64,000 bases of DNA from Saccharomonospora viridis DSM 43017 (GTDB lineage Bacteria > Actinomycetota > Actinomycetes > Mycobacteriales > Pseudonocardiaceae), in contig NC_013159.1 of assembly GCF_000023865.1 (NCBI RefSeq), positions 2,382,001 to 2,446,000 on the forward strand, given 5' to 3'. The stretch's first letter is position 1, and each line of letters begins with the position of its first letter. The notes under the pieces are model-generated. The model was given only the letters and a program-made list of their open reading frames with translations. It did not search any database and was not told the DNA's origin. Positions 46,411-55,026 of this stretch are shown one piece after another. A program made the position numbers and the translations under genes.

Positions 46411-47026
46411 TGACGATTTCGCCGCAGGTGCCGGACTCACTCCCACGGAAGCGGCACGCCGAGCACAGATCATCGACGCGACGATCGGCGTCATCGCGGA
46501 ACTGGGTTACAGCCGGACCTCCTTCGCCCGCATCATCGAAAAAGCGGGACTCAGCAGCACTCGCATGATCTCGTATCATTTCGAGAACAAAAACGAACTG
46601 ATCATGGCCACCCTCATGACGCTCATCGACCACCATGACCGATTCATCGATGAGCGGGTGGAGGCCACCAGCGACAGGGCCGTCCTGCTGCAGTCCTTCC
46701 TCCGGGCGGAGATCTCCTACCTCGCCACGCATCCACAGCACGGACGAGCGCTTGCGGAGATCGCCGCCCACGCCGGAAGTGAGGACGACTCACGGACATT
46801 CGAGCTCATCGTCCACGACCTGCGCTTCGGCCGGCTCGAGCGGCAACTCACACAAGGACAACGGGAAGGGCAGTTCGCGGACTTCGATGCCGGAATCATG
46901 GCCCGGACGATCCGGCACGCATTGGAGGGATTGGCGCAGCAGCTCGTCGCTGACCCGGGGCTGGACTCGCAACACTACGCCGACGAGATCACCAAGTTGT
47001 TCACCCGAGCCACCGGCGCCGCCTGA
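46400..47026 (+). CDS. TetR-family regulator
   Basis: 208 residues. HTH: AQIIDATIGVIAELGYSRTSFARIIEKAGLSSTRMISYHFENKNELI. C-terminal domain all-helical; ligand unknown. Lies on the opposite strand between the MerR and DUF151 genes, which are adjacent in M. tuberculosis, so it looks like an insertion into that conserved group. Leaderless start GTG at 46400. Confidence 0.88.
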   Translation: MQVNDDFAAGAGLTPTEAARRAQIIDATIGVIAELGYSRTSFARIIEKAGLSSTRMISYHFENKNELIMATLMTLIDHHDRFIDERVEATSDRAVLLQSFLRAEISYLATHPQHGRALAEIAAHAGSEDDSRTFELIVHDLRFGRLERQLTQGQREGQFADFDAGIMARTIRHALEGLAQQLVADPGLDSQHYADEITKLFTRATGAA

Positions 47027-47045
47027 CGACACCCGACGACATCGG

Positions 47046-47519
47046 TCAGGTGTCGGCACCCCGGAAATCTTCCGGAGAGACGGAGTCGAGGAACTCACGG
47101 AATTTCTCGACTTCGTCCTCCTGCTCGTCCGGAATGATCAGGCCGGCCTCCTCCAGCACCGAGTCCTCGGCATGGATGGGTACTCCGGCCCGCAGCGCGA
47201 GGGCCACCGAGTCACTCGGCCGCGCCGAAACTCGGACGCCGCCGTCGAACACCAGCTCGGCGAAGAACGTGCCTTCGTTCAGGTCGGTGATGACGACTTG
47301 CTGAAGCTCTCGGCCCAGCGCGCTGATGATGTCCTTGAGCAGGTCATGGGTCAATGGGCGGGCGGGACGAACGCCCTGCTGTTCCAACGCGATGGCCGTT
47401 GCCTCCACCGAGCCGATCCAGATCGGCAGATACCTTTCGCCGTCGGTTTCCCGCAGCAGCAAGATTGGCTGATTCGCGGGCAACTCGACCCGGACGCCGA
47501 CGACGCGCATCTCGCTCAT
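47046..47519 (-). CDS. bifunctional nuclease family protein (DUF151, Rv1829-like)
   Basis: 157 residues. DUF151 blocks: MRVVGVRVELPANQPILLLRETDGERYLPIWIGSVEATAIALEQQG, VITDLNEGTFFAELVF, VSARPSDSVALALRAGVPI. Some plant and bacterial relatives degrade RNA and DNA; the actinobacterial role is not known. ATG at 47519 follows GGGAGGCG. Stop is 20 bases from the TetR stop (convergent). Confidence 0.9.
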   Translation of the reverse strand: MSEMRVVGVRVELPANQPILLLRETDGERYLPIWIGSVEATAIALEQQGVRPARPLTHDLLKDIISALGRELQQVVITDLNEGTFFAELVFDGGVRVSARPSDSVALALRAGVPIHAEDSVLEEAGLIIPDEQEDEVEKFREFLDSVSPEDFRGADT

Positions 47520-47766
47520 CGGGCTTCGCCTCCCTCTCCTGCGCGCGGGCCGCAACGCTGTCACGAGGATTCCGCATCGACTTTACTCGACGCTACCCCT
47601 CGTTCGAGCGCTGTGCTCGTCGCGAAACTTGTTGTCCCTTACGGCTCTTCGCGAACCATCTGTCTACGGTACGACATTCGAGGGGCCGGTTGACCCGTCG
47701 ATTTAGGGTGCCGGCGATACCACACGTCGGCAGGTGTTCGTCACTCGGTCCGTCACTCGTCCGAGT

Positions 47767-48525
47767 CTACCCGCCGGTCACCCCACGAATCCCAGTTTTG
47801 ACGAGCAACGTATGCAAAGTGACCGACAGCGCCGCCAGTTCCCGCACGACCTCGTCGGCTCTGGCCTTCGCGTTGGCGTCCCGCTGCCGGTACAGCGGGG
47901 CGACGATCTGCTCCACCAGGCCGACCTCACGATCCGCCGAGGCACGAAACGCCCGCAGGTGGCGAGGTTCGATACCGTAGTCGCTCATCTTCTGCACGGT
48001 GCGAGCGATGCGCACCGCGTCGGCGTCGTAGAAACCGGCCGCGGTCGGCTTCACGAGGCCGTACTGGTGCAACTCGTGCAACATGGCCTCGTCGATCCCC
48101 GACTCACGGAGCAGGTCGTCCTCCGTGACCCGAGCCTCGGCCTCGGGATCGACGGCGAATTCGGCAGGTTCGGGCAGTCCCGGGGTCGGACCGTCCTCAG
48201 CGGCGGACTCGACCGCCACCAGTGTGCGCGGCGACCGGAGAACCGCCGACGTACCGTCCCCGCGATCCGCCGCGTCGAGCTGTTCCTTGATGACTTTGAG
48301 CGGCAGGTAGTGGTCCCGCTGCGCCGAGAGAACGAACCGCAGCCGCTCGACGTCGGCAGGACCGAACTGCCTATAACCGGACGGTGTGCGGGCAGGCCGG
48401 ACGAGTCCCTCGGATTCGAGAAAGCGAATCTTCGAGATCGTCACGTCGGGGAACTCGGGGCGCAGCTGTGCCAGCACGGCCCCGATGCTCAGTCCCTCGC
48501 GCTGTGGCCGCCCAGCAGCCGTCAC
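47767..48525 (-). CDS. ftsR: MerR-type regulator FtsR (Rv1828-like)
   Basis: 252 residues. HTH LSIGAVLAQLRPEFPDVTISKIRFLESEGLVRPARTPSGYRQFGPADVERLRFVL; a second winged-helix-like C-terminal domain (LHELHQYGLVKPTAAGFYDADAVRIARTVQKM). The corynebacterial orthologue activates ftsZ. GTG start overlaps the garA stop (GTGA). Gene order garA-ftsR-DUF151 is as in M. tuberculosis. Confidence 0.88.
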   Translation of the reverse strand: MTAAGRPQREGLSIGAVLAQLRPEFPDVTISKIRFLESEGLVRPARTPSGYRQFGPADVERLRFVLSAQRDHYLPLKVIKEQLDAADRGDGTSAVLRSPRTLVAVESAAEDGPTPGLPEPAEFAVDPEAEARVTEDDLLRESGIDEAMLHELHQYGLVKPTAAGFYDADAVRIARTVQKMSDYGIEPRHLRAFRASADREVGLVEQIVAPLYRQRDANAKARADEVVRELAALSVTLHTLLVKTGIRGVTGG

Positions 48526-48980
48526 CGGACCCCCTGACCCCCGGGACCGGTCAGGAACACGAGGCGGAACTTACCGATCTGCACCTCGTCGCCATTGCTC
48601 AGGATGGCCTGGTCGACCGGCTCGCGGTTCACATAGGTGCCGTTGAGGCTGCCCACGTCAATCACCACGAACTCACCACCCTCACGCCTAAACTCCGCGT
48701 GACGCCGGGACACGGTGACGTCATCGAGGAAGATGTCGCTGTCCGGGTGACGGCCCGCGCTCGTCGTGTCACGGTCGAGCAGGAATCGAGAGCCCGCGTT
48801 CGGCCCCCTCTTGACCACCAGCAGTGCGGAGCCCGCCGGCAACGCGTCGACGCCAGCGTCCTGCGGCTCCACCGCGGGCGTCTCCTGGCTCTCTGCCTCC
48901 GACAGAAAGTCGGCCCGGAAAACGGAGGTCCGCTCCGGAGACTGCTCCGGGGGAACGCCGGGCCCGTCGTTCGTGCTCAC
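48522..48980 (-). CDS. garA: FHA-domain protein GarA/OdhI
   Basis: 152 residues. Controls 2-oxoglutarate dehydrogenase and glutamate metabolism by phosphorylation-switched binding. The FHA domain (about residues 50-148) has GRHPDSDIFLDD, VSRRHAEF and SLNGTYVN. The N-terminal phospho-motif is ERTSVFRADFL: Thr18 matches the PknB-type site (Thr22 of M. tuberculosis), but the preceding Thr21 (PknG site) is Arg17 here. GTG at 48980 follows AAGGAGA. Confidence 0.94.
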   Translation of the reverse strand: MSTNDGPGVPPEQSPERTSVFRADFLSEAESQETPAVEPQDAGVDALPAGSALLVVKRGPNAGSRFLLDRDTTSAGRHPDSDIFLDDVTVSRRHAEFRREGGEFVVIDVGSLNGTYVNREPVDQAILSNGDEVQIGKFRLVFLTGPGGQGVR

Positions 48981-49074
48981 CGCAAGCTCTCCTTACGCAC
49001 TGAAGTATTCATCGTTGTCAACGTGGTGCAGTCAACGTACCGTGCCGGAGCCGTCCGGAGCGCCGGGGCTCCCG

Positions 49075-49089
49075 GATCAATTGTTGATC
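49075..49089. promoter_or_regulatory. inverted repeat upstream of garA
   Basis: GATCAA (49075-49080), TTG, TTGATC (49084-49089), within the 245-bp gap between pgsA and garA. Function unknown; the garA promoter should lie close by. Confidence 0.3.
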
Positions 49090-49225
49090 ACACGTTAGGA
49101 CACCTCGGCACCGAGGGGCCCCCAAGACACGACTTTCGAAAAGCCCACACGTGGCGCTCCTTTCCACCCCGCTACCATGATCGACCTTACGTGGTCTGAG
49201 CACAATGTCTGGCAAGAGCCGAATG

Positions 49226-49855
49226 TCACGGGCTCAGGTCGCGCCCTTCCCGAGGACGTCGGGTCACGGCCCGCACGATCTGCAGCAGGTACAGCGCGCC
49301 GGACCACAGGTACAGCACCGCGCCCCACACCGTGAAGGCGTAGGCGAACGGCCGGGCGATCTCGGCGAACGTCGACATGCCCTGCGCGACCAGCATGAGG
49401 GGCAACGCGTACATGAGGGTGAACGTCGCCGCCTTGCCCACGTAGAGCACCTCGGGTGGGGCGAAGCCGCGGCGGCGTAGCACCAGCAATCCCAGTCCCA
49501 CCGCGAGCTCGCGGCCGATCAGAACGGCCACGATCCACCACGGCACGATGTCCCGCACCAGGAAGGCCAACAGCGCGGCGGCGAGGTAGAGGCGATCCGC
49601 CGCCGGGTCGAGCGTCTGCCCGAGCTTCGTCGTCTGATTGAGCAGCCTGGCGAGTTTGCCGTCGAGCCAGTCGGTGATCCCACTGAGGACGAGCAGCAGA
49701 AGCGCCCAACCGTCCTCCTGCGGACCGAGCAACAACCACAAGAACACCGGGACGCCGGCGAGCCGCAGGATCGACAGGAGGTTCGGCACGGTCATGAGCT
49801 GCCGTACCAGCGACAGATCACGGTCGGCGGCCTCGTCCGAGCGGGCTTTCGTCAC
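49226..49855 (-). CDS. CDP-alcohol phosphatidyltransferase (PgsA2-like)
   Basis: 209 residues, equal in length to Rv1822 (PgsA2). Transfers a phosphatidyl group from CDP-diacylglycerol to an alcohol. Motif with Asp62, Asp65, Asp83 and Asp87 in TDWLDGKLAR and GQTLDPAADR; about five membrane helices. The alcohol acceptor (glycerol phosphate or cardiolipin synthesis) is not certain. Same strand and order as Rv1822, but DUF881, the small membrane protein and gcvH that lie before garA in M. tuberculosis are missing here. Confidence 0.87.
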   Translation of the reverse strand: MTKARSDEAADRDLSLVRQLMTVPNLLSILRLAGVPVFLWLLLGPQEDGWALLLLVLSGITDWLDGKLARLLNQTTKLGQTLDPAADRLYLAAALLAFLVRDIVPWWIVAVLIGRELAVGLGLLVLRRRGFAPPEVLYVGKAATFTLMYALPLMLVAQGMSTFAEIARPFAYAFTVWGAVLYLWSGALYLLQIVRAVTRRPREGRDLSP

Positions 49856-49889
49856 TCACTTACCGTATCGAGCGGGTCGGCCGCCCTGA

Positions 49890-50288
49890 TCAGGAGGAGC
49901 GTCGATAGCTCCAGCCACGCCTCCGGAGCTCCTCGCCCGTCAACGCCTGGGGACGACCGTTGTGGTCGGTGCCCATCCACCGAGGCCGCACCGAATCACT
50001 CTCCAGGACGTACGGCCTACCCTGGCTCCACACGACGGTGCACGGCACCGTGGGTGGCGACGGCAGCTCGTCGAGCTCATCGACCGGACCACCCGGCGAG
50101 GCCGCCGAAGCGGGCGAAGACACCGAGGGCCTCTCCGCCGAGGGGGCCGGAAGCATCGACGGCGGCCAAGGCGCCCACGACGTCGAAGACCGCGCTGCCG
50201 CCGGGATCTCCGGAAGCCTCAGGGACGCTGTCGACGTGGCTTCCGTAGTGGACGAAGCGTCGGTTCCACTGTCGTGATCGGTACTCAT
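49890..50288 (-). CDS. small hypothetical protein
   Basis: 132 residues that I do not recognise. The first 70 are Ser/Ala/Pro-rich and probably disordered; the conserved-looking part is PTVPCTVVWSQGRPYVLE and RPQALTGEELRRRGWSYRRSS at the end. ATG at 50288 with a weak site. Downstream neighbour of the pgsA promoter region, on the same strand. Confidence 0.55.
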   Translation of the reverse strand: MSTDHDSGTDASSTTEATSTASLRLPEIPAAARSSTSWAPWPPSMLPAPSAERPSVSSPASAASPGGPVDELDELPSPPTVPCTVVWSQGRPYVLESDSVRPRWMGTDHNGRPQALTGEELRRRGWSYRRSS

Positions 50289-50515
50289 CGCACCCTACGT
50301 TCACTCGGCGGATATCGGTGGACATCGAAGAGATGCCCTGTGAGCACCGTCTCACACTTTCTCGCGAGACACGGCTCACGAATCCATCGATACGGCGACA
50401 CGATTCGTTACCGATTCGTTGGTGAGTCGTGCCGCTGAGTCACTCGGTCCTCCTCGGACTCAGCGGCGCGACCCTCATCAGGACTGTGGGGAAAGGACCA
50501 CTTCGAAGGACGTCG

Positions 50516-52280
50516 TCAGGACTTCAACGACGGGAAGTCCTCCTCCCGGAACTCCCCCTCGACCCGCGTCCCGCCCCGAGCGTTCTCCGCGTTCCGCAGT
50601 TCGACCCTGCGGATCTTGCCGGAAATGGTCTTGGGTAGGTCCGCGAACTTGCAACCTCCGGATCCGCTTGTACGGGGCGAGGTGCCGCCGACAGAACGCG
50701 AGGATGTCCTCGGCCGTCGCCGCGGTGGGTTCGTACCCGTTCGCCAGCACCACGTACGCCTTGGGCACGGCGAGCCGGATCGGGTCGGGTGCGGGCACGA
50801 CGGCGGCCTCGGCCACGGCCTCGTGTTCGAGTAGGACGCTCTCCAGTTCGAACGGCGAGATCCGGTAGTCGGAAGCCTTGAACACGTCGTCCATCCGACC
50901 CACGTAGGTGATGTAGCCGTCGTCGTCGACGGCACCGACGTCACCGGTGTGGTAGTAGCCGCCCGCGAACGCCTCCTCGGTACGCTCGTCGTCACCCTCG
51001 TAGCCCGTCATGAGCCCCACGGGACGGGACGAGAGATCCAGACAGATCTCCCCCTCCCGAGCGGGCCGGCCCGTGATCGGGTCGAGCAGGGCGACGGTGA
51101 AACCGGGGAGAGCGCGCCCCATGGACCCGGGTTTGACGGGCTGTCCCGGGGTGTTGGCGATCTGCACACTGCTCTCCGTCTGACCGAACCCGTCGCGGAT
51201 CGTCACTCCCCATGCGCGGCGCACCTGTTCGATGACCTCGGGGTTCAACGGTTCACCCGCGCCGACGACCTTGCGGGGCGGGGTACGCAACGTGGTCAGG
51301 TCCGCCTGGATGAGCATGCGCCACACCGTCGGCGGAGCGCAGAAACTCGTGATCCCACAACGGTCGAGCTGCTCCATCAGCGCGACCGGGTCGAACCGCG
51401 AGTAGTTGTACAAAAACACCGTGGCTTCGGCGTTCCACGGCGCGAACACGTTGCTCCACGCGTGTTTGGCCCAACCGGGCGAGGAGATGTTGAGGTGTAC
51501 GTCGCCCGGTTCCAGGCCGATCCAGTACATCGTCGAGAGGTGGCCGACGGGGTACGACGTGTGGGTGTGCTGCACCAGTTTCGGCTGGGCCGTGGTGCCG
51601 GAGGTGAAGTACAGCAACAGCGGGTCGTCGGCCCGCGTCGGACCGTCCGGGGTGAACGTCGCCTCGGCCTCGTAGGCGTCGGCGAACCTCACCCAACCGT
51701 CCGTACGCTCCCCCACCGCGATGCGCGTGTACTCGCCCGGGACGTCGGCGAACTTCTCGACGTCGACATCACGTACCACGACATGCCTCGCCCGGCCGCG
51801 TTCCACACGGTCCCGCAGATCCGCCGCCCCGAGCAGGGTGGACGCCGGGATGATCACCGCCCCGAGCTTGCAGCAGGCGAGGATCGTCTCCCACAGCTCC
51901 ACCTGGTTGCCGAGCATCAGGATCAGCCGATCGCCGCGTCGCACCCCGTGCTCACGCAACCAGTTCGCCACCTGATTGGAGCGCCGCGACAGTTCGGGAA
52001 ACGTCCAGCGGTTCTCCGAACCGTCCTCCTCGACGATCCACAAGGCGGGACGCTGAGCGTTGTGCTCCTCGGCGGCGATCCGGTCGAACCAGTCGAGCGC
52101 CCAGTTGAACTCCGCGAACGTGGGCCACGCGAACTCCGCGTCGGCCTTCGCGTAGTCCTCCCGGTGCTCCAACAACAGGTCCCGGGCTTGCCGGAACCTT
52201 CGGTACGCCTCCGTGGAACCGCTGGTGGCGTCGGCGCTGACACCGCCAGTCCCTACGGCCACTTCTGCCTCCTCACTCAC
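50516..52280 (-). pseudogene. acyl-CoA synthetase with a one-base frameshift near the C-terminus
   Basis: AMP-forming ligase of the medium-chain acyl-CoA type. The frame from GTG 52280 runs through the AMP motif (LLYFTSGTTAQPKLVQHTH), GWAKHAW, DGFGQTE, YHTGDVGAVDDDGYITYVGRMDDVFKASDYRISPFELE to LAPYKRIRRLQ. It then continues as nonsense to 50478. Removing one G near 50648 restores FADLPKTISGKIRRVELRNAE and a natural stop at 50516-50518. The catalytic Lys (TISGKI) is in the restored frame only. Either a sequencing error or a recent inactivation. GTG overlaps the crotonase stop by eight bases. Confidence 0.82.
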
Positions 52281-53136
52281 CCCGGAACTCGGGGTCGCGA
52301 CGCTGTAGGAATGCTTGCACCGCCTCGTTCAGGTCATGGCTGGGCAGGAACGCGGCGTTCCACGTCGCGACGTACCTCAGCCCGGCCTCGACCTGCTGCT
52401 CGGTGTTGACGGAGAGTACGTCCTTCACGCCCTGGACCACCAGGGGTGGATTCGCCGCGATGTCGCGGGCCATCCGTCGCGCGGCCGCCAAAGCGGCGTC
52501 GCGATCGTCGTAGACGTCGTTGACGAGACCGATCCGCTCGGCCCGCGCGGCGTCGATGTCCCGGCCGGTGAAGGCGAGCTCGCGCAGATGCCCCTCCCCG
52601 ATGATCGAGGCGAGGCGTTGCAGACTGCCCATGTCGGCGACGATGGCCACCCGCACCTCACGCACACTGAACCGCGCGTCCGCACTGGCCACCCGGATGT
52701 CGGCGGCCGCGATCAGGTCGACCCCACCGCCGATGCACCACCCGGACACAGCGGCGATCACCGGCTTGCGGGTCTTCGCCACCGTGGTGATCGCATCCTG
52801 CATACGGCGGACCTCGTCGAGGAACTCCCGACGTGGCCGGGCCAGCGCGCCGCCACTGAGGTACTCGCTCCATGACGGCAGCATCGCGGGAAGGTCGAGG
52901 CCGTAGGAGAAATGCTCACCGCTACCGGTGAGCACGATCGCCCTGACCTCGGGGTCACGGTCGAGTTCGCCGAACACGACCGGAAGTTCCCGCCAGAAAT
53001 CCGGTCCCATCGCGTTGCCCTTGCCCGGCCCGAGCAAGGTCACCTCGGCGACCCCCTCAGCACGTTCGACCCGCATGGACACGAACTCGCCCGCGGAAGT
53101 GTTCTTCGGACCGGTAGTCGTCTCGCTGCCACTCAT
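52273..53136 (-). CDS. crotonase/enoyl-CoA hydratase family protein
   Basis: 287 residues. Crotonase core: oxyanion loop GEHFSYGLDLPAM and VSGWCIGGGVDLIAAADIRVAS, with VADMGSLQRLASIIGEGHLRELAFTGRDIDAARAERIGLVNDV. Resembles EchA21-like and dienoyl-CoA isomerase members; the reaction is not fixed. ATG at 53136 follows GAGGATGG. It overlaps the downstream acyl-CoA synthetase gene by eight bases, so the pair activates and processes an acyl chain. Confidence 0.87.
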   Translation of the reverse strand: MSGSETTTGPKNTSAGEFVSMRVERAEGVAEVTLLGPGKGNAMGPDFWRELPVVFGELDRDPEVRAIVLTGSGEHFSYGLDLPAMLPSWSEYLSGGALARPRREFLDEVRRMQDAITTVAKTRKPVIAAVSGWCIGGGVDLIAAADIRVASADARFSVREVRVAIVADMGSLQRLASIIGEGHLRELAFTGRDIDAARAERIGLVNDVYDDRDAALAAARRMARDIAANPPLVVQGVKDVLSVNTEQQVEAGLRYVATWNAAFLPSHDLNEAVQAFLQRRDPEFRGE

Positions 53137-53204
53137 GGGTGCCATCCTCGCCCACGATCGGCACAGCGGGACAGTGTTGCCGCGGACTGAGAGCGACGTC
53201 GCGT

Positions 53205-54449
53205 TCACCCACTCAGGGCGACGGCGGGATCGGCGAGTCCTGCTACGGGGCCGATGACGGTGACGGCCGGTGGTCGGATTCCGGCCTCGGCCACAGCGTC
53301 GGCCAGCCCGGACAACGGCGCCCGCACCACCCGCTGCGTGCGCAGGGTGCCCTCCTGGATCACCGCGGCCGGAGTGCTGCCCGGACGTCCCGCCGCGATG
53401 AGCGCGTCGACGAACAGTCCGATGTGCTCCACACCCATCAGCAGCACCACGGTGCCCCGCAGTCTGCCGAGGGCTTCCCAGTCCACGAGCGACCGTTCAT
53501 CGCCCGGAGGAACGTGCCCCGAGACGACGACGACCTCGTGCGCCACACCGCGGTGAGTCACCGGCACCCCAGCCGCCGCAGGAACGGAGAAAGCGCTGGT
53601 CACTCCCGGCACCACCGTGACGGGCACCCCCGCCTCAGCACAGGCCAGCACCTCCTCGAAACCCCGGCCGAACACGTACGGATCCCCGCCTTTGAGCCGC
53701 ACCACGAAGCGACCGGCGCGGGCGTGCTCGATCAGCGCCTGGTTGATGGCCTTCTGGGCCACCGCCCGCCCATACGGGATCTTCGCCGCGTCGATGACCT
53801 CGACCTGGTCGGGAAGCTCGTCGAGCAGTTCCCGGGGCGCGAGTCGGTCGACCACCACGACGTCGGCACGGGAAAGCAGCCGGCGTCCCCGTACGGTGAT
53901 GAGTTCCGGATCGCCGGGACCGCCGCCGACGAGAGCCACCCCCGGACCGGGCGATTCGTCCCCCCACTGCTCGTCCCCATCAAGGATCAGTCCCGAACGC
54001 ACACCGTCGAGTACGGCGTCGCGCACCGCTGCCGAACGACGCGGGGCACCGGAGAGCACCCCGACCAGCAGGCCGTCGTGGTACCCCGTGGCCGGGGTGA
54101 CCGCGGTGCCGTGCTCCCCCGCATCGGCCCGTACGCAGAAGATCCTGGCGCGTTCGGCCTCGGCGGCCACGGCGGCGTTGACGTTCGCGTCGTCGCTGCA
54201 CGCCAACGCGTACCACGCCCCGTCGAGGTCTCCGGCCCGGTACGGTCGTGGATGCCACACCAGCTCCTTCGACTCGGCCAATGCCTGCACCGACGGTGTC
54301 GTGTGCGGGGCGACGAGTTCCACCGCCGCCCCCGCGGCGAGCAGACGGGGTAGACGTCGTTGCGCGACCGTGCCTCCGCCCACGACGACGACTTTGCGTC
54401 CCGCCAACCGGAGACCCGCCAGGTAGTGCTGCGGCATGCCGTTCAGCAT
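53205..54449 (-). CDS. cysG: siroheme synthase CysG (SUMT with precorrin-2 dehydrogenase domain)
   Basis: 414 residues. N-terminal precorrin-2 dehydrogenase/ferrochelatase domain ([31 protein letters not shown]) and C-terminal uroporphyrinogen-III methyltransferase domain ([66 protein letters not shown]). Makes siroheme for sulfite and nitrite reductases or feeds cobalamin synthesis. Similar in length to Rv2847c. ATG at 54449 or 54437; neither has a good ribosome site. Confidence 0.92.
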   Translation of the reverse strand: MLNGMPQHYLAGLRLAGRKVVVVGGGTVAQRRLPRLLAAGAAVELVAPHTTPSVQALAESKELVWHPRPYRAGDLDGAWYALACSDDANVNAAVAAEAERARIFCVRADAGEHGTAVTPATGYHDGLLVGVLSGAPRRSAAVRDAVLDGVRSGLILDGDEQWGDESPGPGVALVGGGPGDPELITVRGRRLLSRADVVVVDRLAPRELLDELPDQVEVIDAAKIPYGRAVAQKAINQALIEHARAGRFVVRLKGGDPYVFGRGFEEVLACAEAGVPVTVVPGVTSAFSVPAAAGVPVTHRGVAHEVVVVSGHVPPGDERSLVDWEALGRLRGTVVLLMGVEHIGLFVDALIAAGRPGSTPAAVIQEGTLRTQRVVRAPLSGLADAVAEAGIRPPAVTVIGPVAGLADPAVALSG

Positions 54450-54513
54450 GTCGCGCCGTTCACAGCGACGGCGACGACAGTGGTCGGGGTCTCAATCCGA
54501 GCGGGTCGACGTC

Positions 54514-54921
54514 TCAACTTTCGGGACGTAGTAACGCGAGCATCTCATCGTTTCCGAACATGCGAGCGGTGTCCAGCGCCGACGGCTGCCCGAGTTCAGG
54601 ATCCGCACCACCACCGAGCAGGGCCTTCACAACCTCAGGCTCGTTTTTGAACGCGGCTCCGGCGATGGGACTTTGGCCGCGGTCGTTGAGGCGGTTCGGG
54701 TCCGCGCCGCGTTCCAACAGGGCCCGCACGGTGTCGGCATGTCCGTAGTAGGAGGCCAACATCACCAACGTGTCCCCCTTGTCGTTGGTCAGGTTGGGTG
54801 ACAGGCCCGCATCGACGTACGCGATGAGCGTCTCGGTCCGGCCCTGTCTGGCGAATTCGAACACCCGCGCCCACAGTTCGAGCAGTTCCGGATCGGGCTC
54901 CTGGGAGGCGCTGTCGGTCAT
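54514..54921 (-). CDS. small ankyrin-repeat protein
   Basis: 135 residues, three to four ankyrin repeats: TETLIAYVDAGLSPNLTNDKGDTLVMLASYYGHADTVRALLERGADPNRLNDRGQSPIAGAAFKNEPEVVKALLGGGADPE. No signal peptide or other domain. Mediates a protein contact of unknown partner. GAGGG lies upstream of ATG 54921. It ends 64 bp before cysG on the same strand, so may be cotranscribed with it. Confidence 0.87.
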   Translation of the reverse strand: MTDSASQEPDPELLELWARVFEFARQGRTETLIAYVDAGLSPNLTNDKGDTLVMLASYYGHADTVRALLERGADPNRLNDRGQSPIAGAAFKNEPEVVKALLGGGADPELGQPSALDTARMFGNDEMLALLRPES

Positions 54922-55026
54922 ACCCTCAGCCTGCCACCGGAACGCCGAACCGGCCGCGAGGAACTCACCCGAAACGGCCCCTCCCGAGCGACCCGTGTCG
55001 CGGGGGTGCCCAGCGTGGGGCCTCCG

